Shown: positions 17,129-26,969, counted from the stretch's first letter. The stretch: 64,000 bases of DNA from Candidatus Thorarchaeota archaeon (GCA_011365025.1 RDOF01000003.1:62001-126000); one strand, 5' to 3'. Program-made: numbers and translations. The notes: generated from the sequence alone by a model not told the origin.

Positions 17129-18220
17129 CTATGAATACCGTTCTATTGCTTTAATGCACTCATCAACAGGAATAATCCATCGGTTCTTTTCCTCATCGAA
17201 GAGATTGAAGACATCGGCGTATGTTGACTCAACCTTATCTGGTAGATGGAACTGAAATGCCCAAGAATCCAAATTCGGGGCCAGAAGTCTGAATCCTTCC
17301 AGAAACTCGCTGAGTTCAGAGGCTGTAAATCCGAAACTTATGCAATAGCTGTTCTTACTCTCCATAAGAATAGCGCCGGGATGTGGCAGTGCATAGAACA
17401 TGCTAAGGACTCCAGGAATGTTCTCTCTAATTTTGATAAAGCATGAGAACCAGAGCGTCTTCTCCGAAAACCCATATGCACGTCGATAGCTCTTGATCAC
17501 ACCTTTGTTTCTCAGACGCTGCACTTTGTCTCTAACGCTGGAAATCGAAATACCAGTTATCGATGCAAGCGCAGTCATGGATGTTTCCGATGTGATTTTT
17601 AGCTCTTTCAATATTCTAATTTCGTTCGCGTCACATTCTATGATTCCATCATCTCCGCTCATAGTATGGGGCATTTCAGTTATGTCTGCTAGCCCTTTTT
17701 CTATCTCTTTCTTCCATTGGTTCCAATCCCAGAGCCACTTCCCACGGGGCCCGTACTTGGAAAAGTCAATTCTCTTAGATTCATAATCTAGGATGTCGAA
17801 GAAGAAGTAGTCATCAACCATCGCCACATCTTTCAACTTACTTGCAATTCTCGTTAGCTTCTCAGGCTCCCTGACATCATAGACAGAATGGATCAGGTAG
17901 CCATTATGTTTGCCATAGGTTGGTATATACCAATAGAATATGGGCAGCTCTTCTATGCATCGCTGCAAGGCGTCCTCTTTTCCAGGATGCTGTTGGACCA
18001 CCAATATCTTCTCACCAAGTCCAACTCTTCTCTCCCTCGTCTGATAGTAGGATGGCAGTAACACTCCTCTCTCCATCATTACTGAGAGCCTGTATCTGAC
18101 TGTTCTGGCCGGGATGTCCAAGGCATCGCCTATCTCTTGTGCTGATGCATTCCCGCCCATCTTGTCGATTGCAGCCAGTATGCGCCTGGCTGTCTTGTCG
18201 AGGGTTGATTGCTTTTTCAG
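17129..18220 (-). CDS. Lrp-type regulator with two helix-turn-helix domains; probable CTG start
   Basis: The first ATG (18160) would remove the first helix of the N-terminal HTH. The same frame runs upstream as LKKQSTLDKTARRILAAIDK, a typical Lrp/winged-helix start, back to a stop without any ATG, GTG or TTG. A CTG at 18220 has GGAAGTG five bases upstream, a near match to the SD GGAGGTG. From there the protein has 363 residues: wHTH 1 (about 8-60), a central alpha/beta part, wHTH 2 (LKELKITSETSMTALASITG region) and a C-terminal Lrp-like domain. It is probably an autoregulated DNA-binding regulator of the downstream phosphodiesterase; palindromic sites lie in its promoter. Confidence 0.82.
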   Translation of the reverse strand: MKKQSTLDKTARRILAAIDKMGGNASAQEIGDALDIPARTVRYRLSVMMERGVLLPSYYQTRERRVGLGEKILVVQQHPGKEDALQRCIEELPIFYWYIPTYGKHNGYLIHSVYDVREPEKLTRIASKLKDVAMVDDYFFFDILDYESKRIDFSKYGPRGKWLWDWNQWKKEIEKGLADITEMPHTMSGDDGIIECDANEIRILKELKITSETSMTALASITGISISSVRDKVQRLRNKGVIKSYRRAYGFSEKTLWFSCFIKIRENIPGVLSMFYALPHPGAILMESKNSYCISFGFTASELSEFLEGFRLLAPNLDSWAFQFHLPDKVESTYADVFNLFDEEKNRWIIPVDECIKAIERYS

Positions 18221-18290
18221 ACTCTCACTTCCTTCTTTGTTGGCGGATCACTACACCTAATCCCTTAAATCCTGCACATATGCCTCTTGA

Positions 18291-18372
18291 TTGCCGACGG
18301 CAAAATAAACTTAAGCGATTTGCCGTATATACTTAGCAGTGCTGCGGCAATATTAGCGGCGATAATTTGCCG
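18291..18372. promoter_or_regulatory. Divergent promoter with four TTGCCG/CGGCAA boxes
   Basis: TTGCCGACGGCAA at 18291-18303 is a perfect 6+1+6 palindrome. Single boxes follow at 18320-18325 (TTGCCG), 18345-18350 (CGGCAA) and 18367-18372 (TTGCCG). They flank a TATA-like TTTATTTT on the minus strand (about 18304-18311) and GTATATACTT on the plus strand (about 18325-18334). The arrangement fits operators for one or both divergent regulators, at 17129-18220 and 18373-18699. Confidence 0.6.
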
Positions 18373-18699
18373 ATGGGACATAGAAGAACTCAGCACGAAA
18401 ATCTCATGGGGCTTCGAATAATGGCTGAACTGACTCCGACAGCATTGGTCGTTCTACAAGAGCTAGCTGCAAAGGGGCCAATGACACCGCTCGAGATTCG
18501 TGAGCAGATGGGACTACCGTCAAGAACAATATCTACTGCTCTGCACAGACTAACAGAGAAAAGGCTCTGCCTGAAAATTCCCAATCTGTTAGACATGCGT
18601 CAATCGCTCTATGCCGTGGATCCTGTTCGAATGAAAGAGATGCAGATTGACTTCTACGTAAATCGTACTGCAATAGGGTCTCGAATGAAGGTCCTCTAG
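18373..18699 (+). CDS. Small winged-helix transcriptional regulator
   Basis: 108 residues from ATG 18373. A later ATG (18421, MAELTPTALVVLQELAAKG) gives the bare 92-residue domain. The wHTH is clear: helix 1 LVVLQELAAKG, helix-turn-helix PLEIREQMGLPSRTISTALH, then RLTEKRLCLKIPN and a wing with MRQSLYAVD. It resembles MarR/ArsR-type archaeal regulators without an obvious ligand domain. It is divergent from the Lrp-type regulator, with a shared box-rich promoter. A TATA-like GTATATACT lies about 40 bases upstream of the first ATG, which would give a short leader. Confidence 0.8.
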   Translation: MGHRRTQHENLMGLRIMAELTPTALVVLQELAAKGPMTPLEIREQMGLPSRTISTALHRLTEKRLCLKIPNLLDMRQSLYAVDPVRMKEMQIDFYVNRTAIGSRMKVL

Positions 18700-18955
18700 T
18701 CCTTCAGCAAAGCCGCCAGGTCTCTTATCTGTATCCAATCAAAGGACAACACAAGTCAAATGGATTATTCTGGGTTGCTAAATTCTCTCCTTGATGAAAC
18801 CCAACCCTCGAAGACCCCGATATCGCGTTGAGTAGTTGCTACCTAATTCCAGCAGGTCTTGCGTGTATCACAGGGAGAACATAACAGCTCAAGTTCTCTG
18901 TAGTCTCATTTTTCCCCTTGTGCAATAGTAATAATTGCCCAGCGAGGGAAACTAC

Positions 18956-19450
18956 ATGCTAATGAGATGTGGAGCCTGTGGGTCGACAAAGAACGTCCAC
19001 GCGGTATACGACGAATACTCCGAGGGAAACGAGTGGCGATGTACGGCCTGCATCAACCAACGTTTTCCCCCTGGGACCCGAGTTGTCAAGTTCACGGACA
19101 CTGCACATCCGTTGCATCCGGCATTTTACATGAGCGTAGAAACCGAGGACGATCTCGACCTGGTTTTGACTGTGGGCGAAAGGGCACAAAGAATGAAGGC
19201 AAAGGGATTCAAGGCTTTCTTTTACACCGCCCATACGAAGGGGCTGCACATCAACTCCGGTGAGTTGTCTCTGGGCCATGCCGACAGCATCATCCAGCTC
19301 CGGAGTCAAGTGGACAAGATGCGCATGTGGATGGAGACCTCTCGAGTCATACCGACCATTCGGAAGTGTCCTCAAGATGATTGCGATGATGAGGATACGC
19401 CTCCTTTGTTCTCCCCAATCGAACGACCTCTTCCCTCCAAGACTGCATAG
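18956..19450 (+). CDS. Zinc-ribbon protein of unknown function
   Basis: 164 residues from ATG 18956, which has a GCGAGGGAA SD; an in-frame TTG at 18935 is less likely. The N-terminus MLMRCGACGSTKNVHAV ... WRCTACINQR is a CxxC...CxxC zinc ribbon. A middle alpha/beta part (LDLVLTVGERAQRMKAKGF) and an acidic, Cys-containing C-terminal stretch (KCPQDDCDDEDTPP) follow. A long antisense frame on the minus strand covers it but lacks protein-like character. No family is recognised. Confidence 0.72.
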   Translation: MLMRCGACGSTKNVHAVYDEYSEGNEWRCTACINQRFPPGTRVVKFTDTAHPLHPAFYMSVETEDDLDLVLTVGERAQRMKAKGFKAFFYTAHTKGLHINSGELSLGHADSIIQLRSQVDKMRMWMETSRVIPTIRKCPQDDCDDEDTPPLFSPIERPLPSKTA

Positions 19451-19557
19451 GAGTAGCATAATTCTCCATATTCTATTATTCACTGATTCCAATCAGCGCC
19501 AGTGCAAGGCTATAATTACACCTAGATGTTAGTGCGGAAATACTCGGGGATAATACA

Positions 19558-20802
19558 GTGTCACGTGAAACCTTGCGACTGCAGTACGTCGACAAGCTGC
19601 GACTCATTGGTCGTGATGCACGGCTGACCATTCTGTCTTGGATGGGAGGGGCCTTTGCCTATGGCATCAATGATGTCGTCTTCAACCTCTACCTCACTGA
19701 TGCAGGCTTTGGAGAGGACTTCTTGGGTCTTCTTCTTTCGGTGTCAGCCTTTTCTGGGGGCCTTCTGGCAATTCTTGCAGGTATGATTACCGACCGGGTT
19801 TCCAGGAAGAGGGTCTTGCTTGCAGGAAATCTCGCGATTTTTGTTTCATTTGTTGTGACCTATTCCACCTTGTCTCCCACTCTGCTCCTAATGGCGCAAG
19901 TTGTGAACGGTGTTGGAGCTGCATTCAATGGCGTTTCATGGCAGCCATATACGACAAGCGTGACCACAAAGGAAGAGCGGGTCCATGTTTTCAGCCTTCG
20001 CTTTGCATTCTATCTCTGCTCAAGCCTATTCGGTTCTCTCATCGGCGGCTTCCTACCAGGCATTTGGATTAGTCTGGGTCTGGCTGCGAGCCTTCTTTCT
20101 GCCTATCAGCTGACCCTCTGGATGGCGCTCATCCCTATGGCATTCGGGGTACTGACGATTATTCCAATGTCTGTGGATAGGCCCGAGAACAAGAAACGAC
20201 TTGGCATTGGCAATGTGCGCAGTCACGGCTTCATTGGCAAGTATGCTCTAGCTTGGACCATTTCCGGTTTTGGTGCAGGTCTCTTTGTGCAATACTACAA
20301 TATCTTCTTCAATCGTGCCTTCAATGCTGATAGCGCAACCATTGGTGTCATTTTTGCCCTAAACACAATCATCCTTGCAGTAGGCAATTTCATCTCACCT
20401 GCAATCGTTGATAGATATGGAAAGTTCTGGACGATTGTCTGGTGTCAGGTCCTCTCTGTCCCCTTCCTTCTGGTATTATCCTGGTCTCCCATCTTATCAA
20501 TCGCCTTTCTAGGTTACATCTCAAGAAACCTGTGCATGAATGTCGCATGGCCAGTGATGGAGGTGTTCTATATGGAACGGTTGGACAAGGATGAGCAGTC
20601 CACAGCTATGGGCGTTATCAATATGGGTGATTCTCTGGTCCGTGGGTTTGGCCTGAATATTGGTGGCACATTGCTCTTTGTTGGATTGGTTCGCGCTCCT
20701 TTTGCACTCGCGAGTGTGTTCTATCTTCTGAGCGTCATGCTGTTTTACTACTTCTTTAGAGATGATAATACAGATGAATTGAATAAAGCACCACCAAGGT
20801 GA
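19558..20802 (+). CDS. Major facilitator superfamily transporter
   Basis: 414 residues from a GTG start with 12 predicted membrane helices in two halves of six. The loop after helix 2 has GMITDRVSRKRVLL, the MFS motif A (G-x-x-x-D-R-x-x-R/K-R). The second-half equivalent (VDRYGKFWTI) is weaker. The substrate cannot be told from the sequence; an exporter or sugar/drug transporter are both possible. Single gene; no clear regulator adjacent. Confidence 0.88.
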   Translation: MSRETLRLQYVDKLRLIGRDARLTILSWMGGAFAYGINDVVFNLYLTDAGFGEDFLGLLLSVSAFSGGLLAILAGMITDRVSRKRVLLAGNLAIFVSFVVTYSTLSPTLLLMAQVVNGVGAAFNGVSWQPYTTSVTTKEERVHVFSLRFAFYLCSSLFGSLIGGFLPGIWISLGLAASLLSAYQLTLWMALIPMAFGVLTIIPMSVDRPENKKRLGIGNVRSHGFIGKYALAWTISGFGAGLFVQYYNIFFNRAFNADSATIGVIFALNTIILAVGNFISPAIVDRYGKFWTIVWCQVLSVPFLLVLSWSPILSIAFLGYISRNLCMNVAWPVMEVFYMERLDKDEQSTAMGVINMGDSLVRGFGLNIGGTLLFVGLVRAPFALASVFYLLSVMLFYYFFRDDNTDELNKAPPR

Positions 20803-20964
20803 TTCAATTGGGCAATGTTGAGGAGCCATTAGCTGGGCATCGTATGACCTTGGGTTAAAGCGGAAACTAGGCAATGAATTCCCAAGGTTCTAATAGGGGA
20901 TTGAAGCAACCATATGGACCTTGGATAACTCACTCCTTTAGTCCAGGAAAGAGGCACAGCATCT

Positions 20965-22923
20965 ATGAAGGACCCCCTCTGGACCCCCTCTGAGGAAAGA
21001 ATTCGCAGTGCAAACGTAACGAGATTCATAGACTCGGTAAACATGGAGCATCATCTTTCCATCCGAAACTATGATGAGTTATACAAATGGTCCGTCAATA
21101 ACATAGACCTATTTTGGGCTGCTGTGTGGAATTTTGGGGAGATACTGGCGTCCCAAAAACATGAAGCTGTCATAGAAGACTCCGCAAAGTTCCAGAATGC
21201 GGAATGGTTCTTCGGAGCGCGATTAAATTTTGCTGAGAACCTTCTTAGATACAGGGATAGATCACACGCACTAATCTTCAAAGGAGAATCAGGTATCAGT
21301 AGCAGACTGACTTATTCCGAATTATACGATCATGTAGCATCCTTATCTGAAGCTTTGCGCAGAACTGGCATCCTCCCAGGAGACCGCGTCGTTGCATATA
21401 TGCCGAACATTCCTGAAACCGTCATAGCCATGTTGGCAGTCACCAGTACAGGTGCAGTATGGTCATCATGCGGTACCGGACTAGGACCTGAGGCAGTCCT
21501 TGACCGATTTGAGCAGATTGAACCAAGAATCCTATTCACGGTTGACAGCTATTCCTACAAGGGAAAACCCTTCAATGTATTGTCAAAAGCTGAAGAAATC
21601 GCAAGAGGCATTCCATCACTTGAGAAGGCAGTTGTTGTTCCTTATCTTCAGCATGAATTCGATATCAGTCCTCTACCACATTCAACATACTACGGCGATT
21701 TCATAAAGGCTGACACAAAATCCGAAATGCACTTCGAGCAGTTACCATTCGGCCATCCCGTTTACATCATGTTTTCATCCGGTACTACTGGTAAGCCAAA
21801 ATGCATGGTTCAGAGCGCTGGAGGAATCCTCATCAAACATCTTTGCGAGCTGCTCCTTCACACAGATCTCAAACGCGAAGATCGGATGTTTTACACCACA
21901 ACCCCAAGCTGGATGATGTGGAACTGGATGTTAAGTTCCTTAGCTGTGGGGGCTTCAGTTTTGCTCTATGACGGAAATCCAAATTATCCAGATTGGCGAG
22001 CAATGTGGCAGATAGTTCAGGACGAGAAGGTCACTATCTTTGGCTGCAGTGCAACGTATCTCAATTATCTGAGGGGTTTGAATGCGAGGCCGAGAGAAGA
22101 ATTTGACCTGACCTCGCTAAGAGAAGTATCTCAGACCGGCTCCGCATTATCTGCTGAGGGTTTTCAATATGTATACAAAGAAATCAAGGCAGACTTGCAT
22201 CTAAACTCAATTAGTGGGGGGACTGATATCAACGGTTGCTTTGCTGCAGGAACGCCTATCCAACCTGTGTATGCTGGTGAACTCCAAGGTCCATGTCTAG
22301 CAATGAAGATTCAGGCCTATGATGAAAATGGCAATCGTGTCCTCGACCAAGAGGGAGAGCTCGTCTGTGAGGCGCCAGCTCCCTCCATGCCGCTGTATTT
22401 CTGGAATGACCCTGATGGAACAAGGTACAGAGAAGCATACTTCAATGCCTTTCCAGGGGTGTGGCGTCACGGGGATTGGGTCATTATCCACAGTGATACA
22501 GGGGGCCTGACCTTTCTGGGACGATCCGACTTCACATTAAAGCCGTCTGGGGTACGTATTGGCCCATCAGAGATATACAATGTTGTCGAGGAATTCGAAG
22601 AGATTGCGGACAGCGTTGTTGTGGGACAGAGTTGGAAAGGCGATCAGCGCATTGTGTTGTTCGTCAAGCTGGCAAATGAACTTGAGCTGACTGAGGAGCT
22701 GAAACAAAGGATTAGACAAGAGCTGCGTGTAAAGGCTGGGCCCAGACACGTTCCTGAACTGATTCTTCCTGTGTCGGACATCCCCTATACCTTCAGCATG
22801 AAAAAGGTCGAGAGCTCGATCTGGAACATCGTAAACAATCGACCAGTGACAAATAGAGATGCGTTGCGGAATCCCGAATCCTTGGAGTGTTTTAGGAAGC
22901 TTGCGGATGCACTATCGAAATAG
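20965..22923 (+). CDS. Acetoacetyl-CoA synthetase (acetoacetate-CoA ligase)
   Basis: 652 residues, the usual length for this enzyme. The AMP-binding P-loop is YIMFSSGTTGKPKCM (about 268-282). Other adenylate-forming motifs are SGGTDINGCF, a hinge segment with FLGRSDFTLKPSGVRIG, and the catalytic Lys in PYTFSMKKVESS. The N-terminus (DPLWTPSEERIRSANVTRF) and the AACS-type C-terminus (NRDALRNPESLECF) favour acetoacetate over acetate as substrate. It would activate acetoacetate to its CoA thioester, which fits with an electron-transfer flavoprotein pair elsewhere in the window and a possible acyl-CoA metabolism. GGAAAGAGG SD upstream. Confidence 0.92.
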   Translation: MKDPLWTPSEERIRSANVTRFIDSVNMEHHLSIRNYDELYKWSVNNIDLFWAAVWNFGEILASQKHEAVIEDSAKFQNAEWFFGARLNFAENLLRYRDRSHALIFKGESGISSRLTYSELYDHVASLSEALRRTGILPGDRVVAYMPNIPETVIAMLAVTSTGAVWSSCGTGLGPEAVLDRFEQIEPRILFTVDSYSYKGKPFNVLSKAEEIARGIPSLEKAVVVPYLQHEFDISPLPHSTYYGDFIKADTKSEMHFEQLPFGHPVYIMFSSGTTGKPKCMVQSAGGILIKHLCELLLHTDLKREDRMFYTTTPSWMMWNWMLSSLAVGASVLLYDGNPNYPDWRAMWQIVQDEKVTIFGCSATYLNYLRGLNARPREEFDLTSLREVSQTGSALSAEGFQYVYKEIKADLHLNSISGGTDINGCFAAGTPIQPVYAGELQGPCLAMKIQAYDENGNRVLDQEGELVCEAPAPSMPLYFWNDPDGTRYREAYFNAFPGVWRHGDWVIIHSDTGGLTFLGRSDFTLKPSGVRIGPSEIYNVVEEFEEIADSVVVGQSWKGDQRIVLFVKLANELELTEELKQRIRQELRVKAGPRHVPELILPVSDIPYTFSMKKVESSIWNIVNNRPVTNRDALRNPESLECFRKLADALSK

Positions 22924-23002
22924 GTGACAATTGTTGTTTCTGACTGCGTAATCTGCACTTGCATAGAACATCCCATGAGAACGAACTAACCATGCCGATG
23001 CA

Positions 23003-23965
23003 CTACCCCTCTGCCTTCCATGCATAGCACACGAGACCCCACTTCCTCTGAAAGCCAAGGCTGCGATATAGTTCATAAGCCGAGGTATTCCCGACGTCCA
23101 CATTAAGGCTCATTGATTCGAATTCGAGTTCATTGAGCCTTTCGCAGACTATCTTCAGGAGGGCTTTTGCCAATCCCCTCCCTCGATGGTCCGGATGAAC
23201 CCCAAATTGCCAGAGGTGCGCATTATTCCTCCCATGAGTAGGTCGAACAAGGGCAAAGGCAATTGGAGTATCCTCAGAAGCAAACACCAGGGATGCTTCG
23301 TCCGTCCACTCCCGAGAAAGGTCGAATCCTTCTTCAAAGAAACCTCTTCTCTCCTCCTCGCTTCGATTAAGGACGCTACGGTCCTCACCCGTGAGAAATG
23401 TTCTGTGCCAGCAATTGAAGAGCCGTTCTCTATCAATCTTAGAGAGCTTCACCACACTAACTCCGAACGGAAAATCAGCTGCAGAAATCGCAAGTTCATG
23501 AAGAGGACTACGGAGATGTTCCATCTCTTCAACCAAACTCATTCCTTGGTCTTTGAACATAGACTTCGTATACTGCGTATGTGCATCCTGCGCGAAAAAG
23601 GCTTCAACTCTGGTTAAGCCGTGGCTCTTGGCATATTGAATCGCTCTTTCCAATAGCGCGGATGCGACTTTGTTGGAGTCTTTTGTACCCTTGGGAATGA
23701 GAGGCAGACCACCCAAGAACCAGGGATTAATCTCTGCGGTGCCGTCCTTGTTCGACTTCAATAGAACAATTCCACGAATGTTCCCATTTTCTTCTGCTGC
23801 TATCACCCTGCAATTGAGGTCATCGAAGGTTTCTGAGAGAATCTCCTTCACTCGGGCAACATCCATGGAAGCGTCCCAGTATCCATCATCTTGCCTCGCT
23901 TGAAGTATTGTCTTTGCCAACCTCTGAAGGTTCATTTCATTGAATGCGTTTTCCGCTATTCTCAT
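23003..23965 (-). CDS. GNAT N-acetyltransferase with two tandem GNAT domains
   Basis: 320 residues. The C-terminal domain has the acetyl-CoA loop VHPDHRGRGLAKALL (Q/R-x-x-G-x-G/A) and the terminal NTSAYELYRSLGF. The N-terminal half has the same fold outline with a weaker loop (GTKDSNKVASALLERAI) and is probably degenerate. The layout resembles MshD-like tandem acetyltransferases. Substrate unknown. Converges with the acetoacetyl-CoA synthetase gene. Confidence 0.87.
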   Translation of the reverse strand: MRIAENAFNEMNLQRLAKTILQARQDDGYWDASMDVARVKEILSETFDDLNCRVIAAEENGNIRGIVLLKSNKDGTAEINPWFLGGLPLIPKGTKDSNKVASALLERAIQYAKSHGLTRVEAFFAQDAHTQYTKSMFKDQGMSLVEEMEHLRSPLHELAISAADFPFGVSVVKLSKIDRERLFNCWHRTFLTGEDRSVLNRSEEERRGFFEEGFDLSREWTDEASLVFASEDTPIAFALVRPTHGRNNAHLWQFGVHPDHRGRGLAKALLKIVCERLNELEFESMSLNVDVGNTSAYELYRSLGFQRKWGLVCYAWKAEG

Positions 23966-24183
23966 TGATTCATCAATTCCACTGCGAACGGTAGTATGCT
24001 TGAATTCGAACTGCTATTGATTCTTGCGCATCGCATCATCAATCGGATGGAATCCGATTGACACTGCCCTATGCAGTTTGTCCTCTGTCCATTTTTGGTG
24101 CTGGTTGGCGCTCATTCTCACCTCTATGTGTGGTCTGAGACCGTGTAACTTCCACGCTTGGCATGTCCGAGAAACCTGCCTTA

Positions 24184-26256
24184 CTACTTCTTCTTGAGGA
24201 GTACTACAACTAACATTAGAACTGCTGCTCCCCCGATTCCTGCTCCTAGTGCCAAGGTCAGCACCGGACTAGCACCTTCTGAAGTTTGGCTTGTGGTTGT
24301 AGTAGTCGTAATTGTGGTCGTGGAGCTTGTTGTAGTGGTTGTGGTGGTCGTAGTAGTCGTTGGCGCTTCAAGAACAGTCACAACTAGAATGGCTAAGCAG
24401 TAATTGTCGTACGGGTCATACGCTCTGACCTCAATACTGTAAACTCCTGTGACCAGAGTTGTAGCATTTCTTATGACTCCCAATTCATCTATCGTGAAGT
24501 GAGTTGTATCATTGAGCCACCAATGGTCAATGCCTGATTCATCCCATGCCTCCAAAACCACATCCATCCCTTCCCCATGCTGGATGGTCTGATAGATATA
24601 GAGGGTCACCCAGACAGGCGGTGTCGTGTCCTGTTTTGGTGATTCTATTGTGACTGAGAAGATAACGGAGAGGCTGTTTTCAAATGGGTCGCTTGCAGTG
24701 ATGTTCAGCACATATGGCCCTGGTCCTAGAGCAGAATTGTTTGTAATCCGTACAACGCTGCCCAGTTCATAGTAGATGGCACTCAGTGCAAAGTGTATAG
24801 TGTCATTAAGAGTCCAGTGGTCGATTCCTGAGAGATCAAGAGCTGCAATTTGTAGGTCCACTCCTTCACCATAGTCAACCGCCAAGTCTTGAGGTGCGAT
24901 GATCCAGCCCGGCGGTGTTGTATCAGCTACATGCACGCTAAACCTGGCGAATACTCTAACTCCATAAATGTTGGCAACTGATACTTGCACCGGGTAGTTT
25001 CCAAGAGAGAGAATTCCATTCGACTCCAAGACACCTTGGCTGTCGATAGTAAAGTGAGCTGTATCATTCACAGACCAGAAAATGGGTGCTGGTGCCGTTG
25101 CGTTGAGGTCATAACGGACAGAGGACATCCATTCAACATTCTGGTCATAAGGTACTTGCGTCCACCTGGGGGGTGTCGGCAGAAACATCAACGGATGCTC
25201 ATCATAAAAGGGCCCCACTGCGTAGGGATCATCACCAAAACCATCCCCGTTGGCATCAACGCCATCATATTCCCAGTAGTAGTTGCAGTCGAAGGAAGTG
25301 CTGGTTCCACTAGCCTCGACCATCATGAAGAAATCTAGAAAAACATTCCATAGTACGACATTGCTCAAGCCCGCTATTGAGATACCGATGAAATTGTTGA
25401 ACGTGTTGTTGATGACAATGTTGTTGGACGCCATCTCCATTCTAATGCCCTTTTCGTTGCCGCTGCAGGTGTTGTTGACTATTGTATTGAACTGTGGCTG
25501 TGCAAAGGTGTGTTGAAACAAGGGTTCGTAGACGTAGATACCATGCTGATTGTTGCTAACGGTGTTGTCAGCCACTAAATTGGAGCTTGAGCTCTGAAGG
25601 GCTATGCCATGCAGATTGCTTACAAATGTGTTATTTCGAATTGTATGACCATTCCCATAATTGGCAAGTATTCCCTCTCCACAATTGCTGCAATCATTGT
25701 CCTGTACAAGTTGAGCGAATGAGGTATCGAGCTGGATTCCAGATACCGAATTGAACACACAGGTATTGTTGATTAGTGTACAGTTTGCACTCGAATCACT
25801 TGTGAGAATCCCAAACCTGTTGTTGCTGCATAGATTGCTGCTGATTTCACCGTTTGTCACACTTTGTAGCCTCACTCCAGAACCATACCCACCTGTGGCA
25901 TTTTGAAGATTACAATTCCGTATAATGAAGTGGAGCTGAGTATTTGCGATATGGATGCACGGTGTTGCAGTGCCTCCAGAATCTATATCCAGATTTTCGA
26001 TGATAAATGGCTCAGCTAGTGAACCATTGCCTTCCCATCCCTCTAACAAAGCTGTATCAGTGAAATTGGCATCACCATCAATATGAATTGGGTCATGTGG
26101 GATGCCTGCAAGAGCCACGTTCCCCTTCTGACCAATGTCGATAGCGGCTGACTGGAACCTGCTGCCATCACAATCACTTATTGGCATGCTATACCCTAGA
26201 AGCAAAACGAACCACAAAGCAACAGCAAGCCAACAGATTCTCTTGTTCCTTCGCAT
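24184..26256 (-). CDS. Surface protein with NosD-type beta-helix, cadherin-like modules and Thr-rich stalk
   Basis: 690 residues: a signal peptide (WLAVALWFVLLLGYSMPIS), then a right-handed parallel beta-helix (about 85-340) with repeated N-N-T-x-x-N and G-I-x-L turns such as IQLDTSFAQLVQDNDCSN. Three Ig/cadherin-like modules (about 365-640) follow, each with the shared phrase 'DHWxLNDTxHF', then a run of about 25 Thr/Ser and a C-terminal membrane helix (LTLALGAGIGGAAVLMLVVVLL) ending KKK. The beta-helix is of the carbohydrate-binding/NosD type. The protein should stand off the surface on a glycosylatable stalk. Strong GAGGAGAG SD. Confidence 0.88.
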   Translation of the reverse strand: MRRNKRICWLAVALWFVLLLGYSMPISDCDGSRFQSAAIDIGQKGNVALAGIPHDPIHIDGDANFTDTALLEGWEGNGSLAEPFIIENLDIDSGGTATPCIHIANTQLHFIIRNCNLQNATGGYGSGVRLQSVTNGEISSNLCSNNRFGILTSDSSANCTLINNTCVFNSVSGIQLDTSFAQLVQDNDCSNCGEGILANYGNGHTIRNNTFVSNLHGIALQSSSSNLVADNTVSNNQHGIYVYEPLFQHTFAQPQFNTIVNNTCSGNEKGIRMEMASNNIVINNTFNNFIGISIAGLSNVVLWNVFLDFFMMVEASGTSTSFDCNYYWEYDGVDANGDGFGDDPYAVGPFYDEHPLMFLPTPPRWTQVPYDQNVEWMSSVRYDLNATAPAPIFWSVNDTAHFTIDSQGVLESNGILSLGNYPVQVSVANIYGVRVFARFSVHVADTTPPGWIIAPQDLAVDYGEGVDLQIAALDLSGIDHWTLNDTIHFALSAIYYELGSVVRITNNSALGPGPYVLNITASDPFENSLSVIFSVTIESPKQDTTPPVWVTLYIYQTIQHGEGMDVVLEAWDESGIDHWWLNDTTHFTIDELGVIRNATTLVTGVYSIEVRAYDPYDNYCLAILVVTVLEAPTTTTTTTTTTTSSTTTITTTTTTSQTSEGASPVLTLALGAGIGGAAVLMLVVVLLKKK

Positions 26257-26535
26257 TTCCTTTCTCTCCTCTGTTGCGATGATAGTAATCGAAGTCTAAT
26301 CAAACCTCTAAGTTTGGAAACCACGAATCTATTAACTTCAAACTCCCTCGCAACATTCCTTTGAATTAGCTCTGTTCACTTATTAATTAGAAGCCTGATT
26401 GCCAGCAACATCCTGCTATTGACTCACTCGGAAAATCCGAAAAGAGAAAGTCTTCATTGATAGAGAATGCAACTACATCCCCCTAAGTCGGATGGGTCCA
26501 ATTTCCAAGCAGTAATCGATTAAAGGCCTCTAAAA

Positions 26536-26946
26536 CTACTTCAGAGGCACGTAAGCGCTGCTCTTGGTGGCACCTATTCCCGGACTTCCGTGCTTGACTG
26601 GCCTTCCCGTTGGACTAAACTCCCCCAATAGGTGTCCAATCATCTGTGGCAGAATCTTGACACGCGTGAATTCCTTGCCATTGTGAACAGCAATAGTAAG
26701 ATCGACCATCTCCGGAAGAATGACCATGTCGCGGCAATGGGTCTTGACAATGATGTCCTTGCCTCTTTTCTTGGCCTTTCGAGCGGCTCTGAGTTTCATG
26801 AGGAGCTTCTTCTGACGTGGCGGAAGGCCTCGCCTGAGGGTCCTTCTCCTGCGTGAAGGAAGTAGCTCGATCAGTGTGTCCATATTCATCTGGACGAGGT
26901 CAGAGAGCTTGTGGCCGCGATACATTGGTTCGCTCTTCGAGGACAT
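26536..26946 (-). CDS. rps19: Small ribosomal subunit protein uS19
   Basis: 136 residues from ATG 26946, preceded by AGGTGATAAC as SD. The frame is open further upstream, but that part is the leader. Typical archaeal/eukaryotic uS19 features: an N-terminal extension with [26 protein letters not shown] and the C-terminal [26 protein letters not shown] (given here only as the key segment from HLLGEF to GATKSS). It binds 16S rRNA in the head of the 30S subunit. Archaeal rps19 usually lies between uL2 and uL22 in the S10 operon; here it stands alone, with a TPR gene and phosphoglucosamine mutase next to it. Confidence 0.96.
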   Translation of the reverse strand: MSSKSEPMYRGHKLSDLVQMNMDTLIELLPSRRRRTLRRGLPPRQKKLLMKLRAARKAKKRGKDIIVKTHCRDMVILPEMVDLTIAVHNGKEFTRVKILPQMIGHLLGEFSPTGRPVKHGSPGIGATKSSAYVPLK

Positions 26947-26969
26947 GTTATCACCTAAGATGGTATACG

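Noticed and set aside
18959..19492. 177-residue open frame on the minus strand
   Set aside because: It is antisense to the zinc-ribbon gene at 18956-19450, which has an SD, CxxC motifs and better composition; the minus frame has no recognisable pattern.
24300..24380. Low-complexity repeats that could suggest a satellite or CRISPR
   Set aside because: These are degenerate Thr codons of the surface protein stalk; no equal-length repeats with unique spacers are present anywhere in the window.
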